A stretch of 64,000 bases of DNA from Thermoleophilia bacterium (GTDB taxonomy: Bacteria; Actinomycetota; Thermoleophilia; Gaiellales; JAICJC01), in assembly GCA_025934255.1 (NCBI GenBank), contig JAICYJ010000004.1:25713-89712 (forward strand), written 5' to 3'. The notes under the pieces are model-generated. The model did no database searches and was not told where the DNA came from. It worked only from the letters and a program-made list of their open reading frames with translations. Within the stretch, counting starts at the first letter, position 1. The number at the start of each line of letters is the position of its first letter. The translations under genes were made by a program, and so were the position numbers. Positions 38,409 through 46,018 of the stretch are shown piece by piece.

Positions 38409-39608
38409 CTAGCTCAGCAGCCGGCCGTCGTAGGGATACCGGCAGAGCAGCTCCGCCCCGCCCTCGGTCACCAGCAGCTGGTCCTCGAGTTTCACCCCGA
38501 AGTTTCCGCCCACCTCGCCCGTGTAGGCCTCGACGCAGAGCACCATGCCGGGCTTGATCGTGCGATCCCAGGCGGCGACATCCCGCTCGTCGAGGTCCTC
38601 CTCGAAGAAGATCGACGGCCCTTCGTCCTCGAGGCCGGCCTGGTGGGCGCGGGCATAGTACCGCTGTGCTCGGTAGCGCTCGGGCAGCGGCGGGGCGCTG
38701 CGCGCGAACTCGCCGAACGTCATGCCGGGGCGGACCAGCTCGGTCATGGCCGTGACCTGATGATGGCTGGCCGTGTATGCATCGCGCTGCTCGGGCGTCG
38801 GCTCCCCGTCGCACAGGAACGTCCGCGACACGTCGATCACGTAGCCCCCGTAGCCAACGCCATCGGTGTCGACGCCGACCAGGTCGCCGGCCATCACCGC
38901 CCGGTCGCCGGCCTCGCTGCCCCACGGGTTGGTGTTCTGGCCCGACGAGACGAGGCCGGTGAACAGGTACTCACCGCCGCGGCTGATCAGCGCCCTTGCC
39001 AGCACCGCCAGCAGTTCGCGCTCGCGCACGCCCGAGGTGATCGCGGCTTCGAACTCCGACAGCATCGCCTCGCCGATGGCACCGTTGATCCGCATCAGCG
39101 CGACCTCCTGCGGCGTCTTCACCTCACGCGCGTCGACGGTGGCCGGGCTGGAGTCCACGATCCGGACACCCTCGGCCTGGAGGGCGAGGAAGCCGAGCGT
39201 GTCGAGCTTGTCGACGGCCAGCGGCTCTCCCGCCAGCCCCAGCTCGGACAGCACCGAACGCACCTCGGCCGCCCAGCGGCGGACATACTCAGCCGAGGGC
39301 GATCCTTCCATGTACCAGTAGTGCGCCGGCCGCACATCGGCCGCCACCCGATCGGAGATGTGCGCCGACGACTCGCTCTCGAACAGGATCGGTGTGCCCT
39401 CCGCCGGGACGATCGCGTGGCGCGCGAAGGCGCTCTCGGCCCAGACCGTCAGTGACCCGGTGCCGGTGGCGTAGCGGATGTTCGCGCCGTTGAAGAACAG
39501 GCACACCGGCAGGTCATGCAGACGCATATTGGTCTGCAGTCGATCGAGACGGTCACGTCGAAGTCGATCGACATCGATCAGCGTCCGATCCGGCAGAGTG
39601 GCCGTCAC
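38409..39608 (-). CDS. M24 (pita-bread) family protein, creatinase/Xaa-Pro peptidase/DddP-like
   Basis: ISRGGEYLFTGLVSSGQNTNPWGSEAGDRAVMAGDLVGVDTDGVGYGGYVIDVSRTF...ARAHQAG...PGMVLCVEAYTGEVGGNFGVKLEDQLLVTE; DDHEE metal ligands present. Confidence 0.88.
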   Translation of the reverse strand: MTATLPDRTLIDVDRLRRDRLDRLQTNMRLHDLPVCLFFNGANIRYATGTGSLTVWAESAFARHAIVPAEGTPILFESESSAHISDRVAADVRPAHYWYMEGSPSAEYVRRWAAEVRSVLSELGLAGEPLAVDKLDTLGFLALQAEGVRIVDSSPATVDAREVKTPQEVALMRINGAIGEAMLSEFEAAITSGVRERELLAVLARALISRGGEYLFTGLVSSGQNTNPWGSEAGDRAVMAGDLVGVDTDGVGYGGYVIDVSRTFLCDGEPTPEQRDAYTASHHQVTAMTELVRPGMTFGEFARSAPPLPERYRAQRYYARAHQAGLEDEGPSIFFEEDLDERDVAAWDRTIKPGMVLCVEAYTGEVGGNFGVKLEDQLLVTEGGAELLCRYPYDGRLLS

Positions 39609-39732
39609 CGCTCCGGCGGCCAGTGCCCTCGCCGGGCCATCATCGAGATCGCCATGCTCCGCCAGAAGCTTGCGACGGCCGCTGGCCGCGGGCGTTTGGG
39701 GTCGCCGCCGGCGCCGGTCGCGGCCTGGTCGA

Positions 39733-40938
39733 TCACGATGCCACTACCTGGATCTCGGCAACGACGTCCCTCATCACGCTGATCGCCTCCTCGAGGTTCT
39801 CCATCGAGTTCGCGTACGAGAGCCGTAGATGGCCCTCGCCGTAGTCGCCGAACGCGGTTCCGGCCAGCGCCGCCACGCCGCCGTCGTACAACAGCCGGTC
39901 AGCCAACTCCTTCGCGCCGAGCCCGGTGCCGGTGATGTTCGGGAACGCGTAGAACGCCCCGCGCGGCATCAGGCACGACACGCCGGGGAGGCTGTTCAGC
40001 CCTTCCACGATCGCGTCGCGTCGCCGCCGGAACTCCGCCAACATCGCGTCGATCTCGGTGCGCGGCCCGTTCAGCGCCTCGACGCCGGCCAGCTGGATCG
40101 CCGGCGGTGTGCACGACACCGAGTTGATCAGCAGCCGCGTGACCGGCTCGACCAGCGGCTCCGGCAGCGCCGCGTACCCGAGCCGCCATCCCGTCATCGC
40201 GAACGTCTTCGAGAAGCCGTCAACGAGCATGGTGCGATCGAGCAGGCCCTGGTGTGCGGCGACGGTGTCGTGATCGGCGTCGTAGAGCATCTCCGCGTAC
40301 ACCTCGTCGGAGAGCAGCCAGCACCCGTGTTCGCCCAGCAGCCGGGCGATCTCGGCATTCAACCCGGCGTCGACGATGCCGCCGGTCGGGTTCGCAGGCG
40401 AGTTCAGGATCACCAGCTTGGTTCGCGGGGTCAACCGTTCCGCGAGCTGCTCGGCCGTGAAGGCGAAGCCGTGTTCCTCGCTCAACGGCAGCGGCACCGG
40501 GGTCGCGCCCGCCCAGCGGATCACCGACTCGTAGATCGGGAATCCCGGGTTCGGGTAGATCACCTCGTCACCGGGGTCGCAGGTGGCGACCACGCCGAAG
40601 AACAGGAACGGCTTAGCACCGGGGGCGACGACCACCCGGCCGGGGTCGATCGGCAGCCGCCGGTGTCGGGTCAGGTGCTCGGCGCAGGCCTCGCGCAGCT
40701 CCGGCAGCCCGGGGGCGGGGCAGTAGTGCGTGTGCCCGTCGCGAAACGCCCGCACGCCGGCCTCGACGATGTTCGCCGGGGTGCCGAAGTCGGGCTCGCC
40801 GATCTCGAGGTGGATCACCCGGCGGCCCTGGGCCTCGAGCGCGCGGGCGCGTGCGAGCACCTCGAAGGCGGTCTCGGTACCGAGCCGTTGCATGCCGGTC
40901 GAGAGCGCCGCCGGCATCGCCTTCGTGGTCATCGGCAA
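39733..40938 (-). CDS. PLP-dependent aminotransferase (class I/II)
   Basis: RVIHLEIGEPDFGTPANIVEAGVRAF; NSPANPTGGIVD; VDGFSKTFAMTGWRLGY. Confidence 0.93.
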   Translation of the reverse strand: MPMTTKAMPAALSTGMQRLGTETAFEVLARARALEAQGRRVIHLEIGEPDFGTPANIVEAGVRAFRDGHTHYCPAPGLPELREACAEHLTRHRRLPIDPGRVVVAPGAKPFLFFGVVATCDPGDEVIYPNPGFPIYESVIRWAGATPVPLPLSEEHGFAFTAEQLAERLTPRTKLVILNSPANPTGGIVDAGLNAEIARLLGEHGCWLLSDEVYAEMLYDADHDTVAAHQGLLDRTMLVDGFSKTFAMTGWRLGYAALPEPLVEPVTRLLINSVSCTPPAIQLAGVEALNGPRTEIDAMLAEFRRRRDAIVEGLNSLPGVSCLMPRGAFYAFPNITGTGLGAKELADRLLYDGGVAALAGTAFGDYGEGHLRLSYANSMENLEEAISVMRDVVAEIQVVAS

Positions 40939-41003
40939 CCGACCTTTCGCATCCGCACCATCTCGCAGACCTTACAGGCTCGACCGAGCCTGCGGGAATT
41001 TAT

Positions 41004-41022
41004 ATTCCCACCATACAGGAAT
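41004..41022. promoter_or_regulatory. 19-bp dyad, putative cluster operator, site 2 (divergent promoter)
   Basis: ATTCCC-ACCATAC-AGGAAT; extra upstream half-site gives GGGAAT-TTAT-ATTCCC at 40994-41009. Confidence 0.55.
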
Positions 41023-41076
41023 CGATAATGGTACGGTGGCGCCCCATTCGTCGCGGTCGGACACGGAGAGAACAGT

Positions 41077-41862
41077 ATGGTCGAGCAGACTCAGAATGAT
41101 GCATCGAGAGGCCGAGTTGCCCTCGTCACCGGTGCCGGCCGCGGCATCGGCCGCGTCACCGCCGCCACCCTGGCCGCCCGCGGCGATCACGTGATGGCGG
41201 TCTCGCGCACCGAGTCGGAGCTGCGCAACCTCGCACAGGAGACCGGCATCCCCTACCTGGTGGAGACGGTCGGCACACCGGAAGGCTGCGCGCGTGTGAT
41301 CGAGGAGACGACCAAACGTCTCGGCCCGATCGACATCCTGGTCAACAACGCCGGCGTGTTGTCTGACCGGGAGCGGGCGATCTGGGACACCGATCCACAG
41401 GTCTGGCACGAGGTTTTTGCGATCAACCTGCACGGGCCGTTCGAGCTGATCCGGCTGGCCAGCCGCGGCATGATCGAGCGCGAGTTCGGCCGCATCGTCA
41501 TCGTCAGCTCCAGCGCGGGTGAGTTCGGGGTGGCCGGGCAGCCGGCCTACTGCGCTTCGCGCAACGGGCTGCTGGGCTTGATGCGCGCCGTTGCCCAGGA
41601 CGTGGGCGGCCACGGCGTCACATGCAATGCGGTGCTGCCGGGCTGGACGAAGACGCAGATGGCCGACGACCTGGTCACCCAGACCGCTCTGGCCACCGGC
41701 GTCTCCTTCGATCAGGCCTGGGCCGATGCGGTCGCCGCCTACCCGGCGCAGCGCGCGGTCGACCCGCACGAGGTGGCCGAAACGATCGCGTTCCTGTCCT
41801 CCGACGCAGCCAGCGGCATCAACGGCGAGGCCACCACGATCGCGCTGGGCGGCATCTGGTGA
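41077..41862 (+). CDS. SDR family oxidoreductase
   Basis: ALVTGAGRGIGRVTAATLAARGDHVMAVSR; VNNAGVL; SSSAGEFGVAGQPAYCASRNGLLG. Confidence 0.93.
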   Translation: MVEQTQNDASRGRVALVTGAGRGIGRVTAATLAARGDHVMAVSRTESELRNLAQETGIPYLVETVGTPEGCARVIEETTKRLGPIDILVNNAGVLSDRERAIWDTDPQVWHEVFAINLHGPFELIRLASRGMIEREFGRIVIVSSSAGEFGVAGQPAYCASRNGLLGLMRAVAQDVGGHGVTCNAVLPGWTKTQMADDLVTQTALATGVSFDQAWADAVAAYPAQRAVDPHEVAETIAFLSSDAASGINGEATTIALGGIW

Positions 41863-42974
41863 GCGGATACGACTACTGGATCCGCAAGTCGCCCTTCTTC
41901 GAGGCGACCCTGCGGGCCGGGTGCAAGCGCTTCTCGTTCGCGAACCACATGTACCAACCGGCCGGCTACGGCGACGGCGACCCGCTGGAGGCCTACTGGC
42001 AGCTGGTGAACGGCGTCACCCTGTGGGACGTCGGCACCGAGCGCCAGGTCGAGGTCACCGGGCCGGACGCCTTTGCGTTCACCAACATGCTGATCACGCG
42101 CGACCTCCATGCCTGTCCGATCGGACGCTGCCGCTACGCGCCGGTGACCGCGGCCGATGGCGGCATCGTCAACGACCCGGTGCTGCTGCGCCTGGCCGAC
42201 GATCACTTCTGGCTGTCCTGCTCGGACAGCGACCTGCTGCTGTGGGCGTCGGGCGTCGCCGTCAACGCCGGCCTCGATGTGCGCATCGGCGAGCCGGACG
42301 TGTCGCCGTTGCAGATCCAGGGCCCTCGCTCGCCCGAGGTGATCGAGGCGCTGTTCGGCGGCGAGGGCGCGCTCGAGCCCTACCAGCTCGTGCAGACCGA
42401 TCTCGACGGCATCCCGGTGGTGCTCTCGCGCACCGGCTGGAGCGCTGAGATCGGCTTCGAGATCTTTCTGCGCGACCGCCGCTACGGCGACGACCTGTGG
42501 GAGCGGGTGCTGGCCGCCGGCGCGCCGGCCGGCATCGCCGTCACCGGCCCGTCGGATGTCAACCGTGTCGAGGCCGGCATCCTCGGCTATCGATCCGACA
42601 TCGACCTTTCCACCAACCCGTTCGAGGCGGGGATGGGCCGGCTGGTCGACCTCGACACGGCGGACGACTTCATCGGCAAGGCTGCGCTGACCCGGATCCG
42701 GGACGAGGGCGTGACGCGATCGCTGGTCGGCATCGAGATCTTCGGCGAGCAGCTGACCGATCCGTTCCTGGAGCGTTGGCCGGTCAGCTACGGCGGCCGC
42801 GCGATCGGCGAGGCGACTGTGGCGCTGCATTCACCGCGCCTGGCCAGGAACATCGGCTACGCAATGGTTGCGATCGAGCATGTCAGCCCGGGGTCCGAGA
42901 TCGATGTTCACACGCCGTCCGGCGAGCGGGCGGCGGTGGTGGCCGAGTTGCCGTTCATCAGGCGGCCGCGGTGA
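41859..42974 (+). CDS. GcvT-like aminomethyltransferase family protein, DmdA-like
   Basis: GTG start overlapping SDR stop; RKSPFFEATLRAGCKRFSFANHMYQP...VTLWDVGTERQVEVTGPDA...RCRYAPVTAADGGIVNDPVLLRLADDHFWLSCSDSDLLLWASGVA...VSPLQIQGPRSPEVI. Confidence 0.85.
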   Translation: MSGYDYWIRKSPFFEATLRAGCKRFSFANHMYQPAGYGDGDPLEAYWQLVNGVTLWDVGTERQVEVTGPDAFAFTNMLITRDLHACPIGRCRYAPVTAADGGIVNDPVLLRLADDHFWLSCSDSDLLLWASGVAVNAGLDVRIGEPDVSPLQIQGPRSPEVIEALFGGEGALEPYQLVQTDLDGIPVVLSRTGWSAEIGFEIFLRDRRYGDDLWERVLAAGAPAGIAVTGPSDVNRVEAGILGYRSDIDLSTNPFEAGMGRLVDLDTADDFIGKAALTRIRDEGVTRSLVGIEIFGEQLTDPFLERWPVSYGGRAIGEATVALHSPRLARNIGYAMVAIEHVSPGSEIDVHTPSGERAAVVAELPFIRRPR

Positions 42975-43717
42975 GCGACGCCGCCGACCGGCCCGCGGTC
43001 AGCTCGTTCGAGCGAGGACTGCGGGTGCTGATCGCGATCTGCGACCGCGACCAGGTGCGAGTGGAGGATCTGGTCGGCCAGCTGGGCCTGCCCGCCAGCA
43101 CCGTCTACCGCTACCTGCGGCCTCTGCGTGAGCTCGACCTGGTCAAGGAGTCGGGCGGTTATTACCGGATCGGCAGTCGCCTGGCCGGTGACGGCCGTGG
43201 CGTGTCCAACGAGACGCTCGCCCTGTTGGCCCGGCCGATCTTGGCCGAGCTGGCACGCGACACCGGCGAGACGGCGCTGCTGACGATCCGCATCGGGAGC
43301 CATGCGCTCTGCCTCGACCAGGTGCAGTCGCCGCATCCGGTGCGTATGGCGTTCGAAGTCGGGCAGGTGCTGCCGCTGCAGGCGGGTGCAGCATCGAGGG
43401 TGCTGCTGGCGTATGCGCCGGCCGAGGTGGTCGAGCGGGTGCTGGGCGACGCACTGCCCGCCCACACGCCGGCGACCCCCGACGCTCGCAAGCTGCGCCG
43501 CCAGCTGGAGAGCACGCGCACGCTTGGTTACACCGCCTCGCGGGCGGAGTTCATCCCTGGCGCCTATGCAATCGCCGTGCCGGTGTTCCACGGCGACGAG
43601 GCGATCGCAGGGTTGTGTCTGGCCGGGCCGGCCAACCGCTGCACCCACGACTGGCAGCTATCTGCGCGGCCGCGGCTGATCGAGGGCGGCCGGCGGCTGA
43701 GCGAACAGCTCAGCTAG
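42971..43717 (+). CDS. IclR family transcriptional regulator
   Basis: SSFERGLRVLIAICDRDQVRVEDLVGQLGLPASTVYRYLRPLRELDLVKESGGYYRIGSRL; GTGA overlap with upstream gene. Confidence 0.92.
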   Translation: MSDAADRPAVSSFERGLRVLIAICDRDQVRVEDLVGQLGLPASTVYRYLRPLRELDLVKESGGYYRIGSRLAGDGRGVSNETLALLARPILAELARDTGETALLTIRIGSHALCLDQVQSPHPVRMAFEVGQVLPLQAGAASRVLLAYAPAEVVERVLGDALPAHTPATPDARKLRRQLESTRTLGYTASRAEFIPGAYAIAVPVFHGDEAIAGLCLAGPANRCTHDWQLSARPRLIEGGRRLSEQLS

Positions 43718-43727
43718 CCCCGGCGTA

Positions 43728-43746
43728 GTTCTCATATAGCGAGAAT
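43728..43746. promoter_or_regulatory. 19-bp dyad, putative cluster operator, site 3
   Basis: GTTCTC-ATATAGC-GAGAAT just upstream of the 43815 operon. Confidence 0.5.
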
Positions 43747-43814
43747 AGATCCTTCCAAATCGCAAGACCGGTCGGTATAGTCGGCCGGCAAATCCGAGGC
43801 CGAAGGAGGCCGCT

Positions 43815-44633
43815 GTGACACTGGACAACCTCACGCCAAGCGTCATCCGCGAGCTCGTCGACACCGACCGCTACCCGATCGACGACCTCGAAAGCGACGC
43901 CGGGCGAGCGCTGATCGGCCGTTGCCGGGCCGACCTGGCCGCCACCGGCGCATGTCAGCTGGACGGCTTTCTGCGCCGCGCCGCGATCGAGCGACTGTCC
44001 GACGAGGCGCTCGCGCTGAGCGATCAGGGCTTTCCCAACACGGCTGTCCACAACGTCTACTTCGAGGACGTCGACGAGTCGCTGCCCGCAGACGACGCCC
44101 GCCGGATCATGCAGCGGGCCTCGCAGTCGACCATCGCCTACGACATGATCCCCGCCGACGCAGGCATCCGCGCGCTGTACGAGTCGGACACGCTGCTGAC
44201 GTTCGTGGGCACCGCCCTTGACAAGCATCCGTTCTACCGCAACGCCGACCCACTGGGTGCGCTCAACCTCGTCTACTACGGCGAGGGCGATGAGCTGGGC
44301 TGGCACTTCGATCGCGCCGAGTTCGTGGTCACGCTGATGCTGCAGCCGGCCTCCGAGGGCGGCGACTTCGAGTACGCCCCCAACCTGCGAAACGACGAGG
44401 ACGAGAACTATCCGGCCGTGCAGGCGCTGCTGCAGGGCGACCGCACCGGCGTCATCCACCTGCCCAGCAAGGCCGGCACGCTGGCGTTCTTTCGCGGCCG
44501 TCACTCGATCCACCGGGTGACGCCTATCAAGGGCGACGTCCTGCGCACCAACGCCGTGCTCTCGTTCGCCGACAAGCCTGACCATCGCCTCAACCAGCTC
44601 ACGCAGGAGCTGTTCTACGGACGCACCGCCTGA
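43815..44633 (+). CDS. 2-oxoglutarate/Fe(II)-dependent oxygenase, BesD/HalD-like family, HxD type
   Basis: YYGEGDELGWHFDRAEFVVTLMLQPASEGGDFEYAPNLRNDEDENYPAVQALLQGDRTGVIHLPSKAGTLAFFRGRHSIHRVTPIKGD. Confidence 0.75.
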   Translation: MTLDNLTPSVIRELVDTDRYPIDDLESDAGRALIGRCRADLAATGACQLDGFLRRAAIERLSDEALALSDQGFPNTAVHNVYFEDVDESLPADDARRIMQRASQSTIAYDMIPADAGIRALYESDTLLTFVGTALDKHPFYRNADPLGALNLVYYGEGDELGWHFDRAEFVVTLMLQPASEGGDFEYAPNLRNDEDENYPAVQALLQGDRTGVIHLPSKAGTLAFFRGRHSIHRVTPIKGDVLRTNAVLSFADKPDHRLNQLTQELFYGRTA

Positions 44634-44637
44634 TTCG

Positions 44638-46005
44638 ATGCGGCGCTACTGGCATGCCGAACTGGCCTTCATCGGGCAGCTCGCCGAGCGCGTCACCATC
44701 GCCGTCGAGGACGGCCGGATCGCCTCCATCGAGCCGGAATCGGCTCCCCCGCCGGAGGCGATCCGGTTGCCCGGCATCACCATCCCGGGCCTGGTCAACA
44801 ATCACTCACACGCCCTCCATCGGGCGCTGCGCGGTCGCACCCAGCGGATGGCGTCCGACTTCTGGGCGTGGCGATCGCTGATGTACAGGTTGGCCGACCG
44901 GCTCGACCCCGACAGCTACCACCGGCTGGCCCGCGCCACCTACGCCGAGATGGCACTGGCCGGCGTCACCGCCGTCGGCGAGTTCCACTACCTGCACCAC
45001 GACCGCGACGGCCGCCCCTACGCCGACGCCAACGCGATGGGCGAGGCGCTGATCGCCGCCGCTGCCGAGGCCGGCATCCGGCTCACCCTGATCGACACCT
45101 GCTACCTGCAGGCTGGCCTGGACGGCCGGCCGCTGGAACCGGCGCAGCGGCGCTTCTCGGACGGCGATGCCGAGGCCTGGATGGCGCGAGTGGAGGAGCT
45201 GAACGCCGTGCCCGGCGCCGAGGTGGCCGCAGCCATCCACAGCGTGCGCGCCGTCGATCGCACGTCGATGAGCTCGATCGCTGAGTGGAGCAAGCGCCGA
45301 GCGCTGCCGCTGCACGTGCATGCGTCCGAGCAGCCACGCGAGAACGAGGAGTGTTTGGAGGCGACCGGGATGACGCCGGTCGCGCTGTTGGCCGAGGCCG
45401 GTGCGCTTGGCCCGGAAACCACCGTCGTCCACGCCACGCACGCGACGCCGGAGGACATCGAGCTGCTCGGCCGAAGCCGCACCACCGTCTGCCTGTGTCC
45501 CACCACCGAGCGTGACCTGGCCGACGGCGTCGGCCCTGCCGGGGCGCTGGCCGCGGCCGGCTCGCCGCTGACGGTAGCCAGCGACATGCATGCGGTGATC
45601 GACCTGTTCGAGGAGCTGCGCGCGCTGGAGCTGGACGAGCGGCTGATCAGCGGGCGCCGTGGGCTGCACCGGCCCGAGCAGCTGCTGGCCGCCGCCACCA
45701 CCGCCGGATCGGCCTCGCTGGGCTGCGACGCCCGCGGCCTCGCCGCCGGTGCCCCAGCCGATTTCACCACGGTGGCGCTGGACACGCCGCGCACGGCCGG
45801 CGCGACGTCCACCACCGCGCTCGACCAGCTGGTTTTCGCCGCCACAGCCGCCGACGTCACCGATGTGGTCGTGGCCGGCCGCCATGTGGTCGAGGAGGGC
45901 CGTCACGTCGAGATCGGCGACGTAGGACGGGCTTTGACCGTGGCGATCTCCGAGGCGATGGACGACGTCCCCACCGCTGACCGGGCCACGGCCCGTACCA
46001 CCTGA
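44638..46005 (+). CDS. Formimidoylglutamate deiminase-like amidohydrolase (HutF-like)
   Basis: NNHSHALHRALRGRTQRMASDFWAWRSLMYRLADRLDP; VTAVGEFHYLHHD; VVHATHATPEDIELLGRSRTTVCLCPTTERDLADGVGPA; ASDMHAVIDLFEELRALE. Confidence 0.88.
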   Translation: MRRYWHAELAFIGQLAERVTIAVEDGRIASIEPESAPPPEAIRLPGITIPGLVNNHSHALHRALRGRTQRMASDFWAWRSLMYRLADRLDPDSYHRLARATYAEMALAGVTAVGEFHYLHHDRDGRPYADANAMGEALIAAAAEAGIRLTLIDTCYLQAGLDGRPLEPAQRRFSDGDAEAWMARVEELNAVPGAEVAAAIHSVRAVDRTSMSSIAEWSKRRALPLHVHASEQPRENEECLEATGMTPVALLAEAGALGPETTVVHATHATPEDIELLGRSRTTVCLCPTTERDLADGVGPAGALAAAGSPLTVASDMHAVIDLFEELRALELDERLISGRRGLHRPEQLLAAATTAGSASLGCDARGLAAGAPADFTTVALDTPRTAGATSTTALDQLVFAATAADVTDVVVAGRHVVEEGRHVEIGDVGRALTVAISEAMDDVPTADRATARTT

Positions 46006-46018
46006 GCGAGGAGCACAT

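Noticed and set aside
41739-42830. 363-aa minus-strand ORF opposite the GcvT-like gene
   Set aside because: Antisense to a clear GcvT-family CDS; no protein-like features
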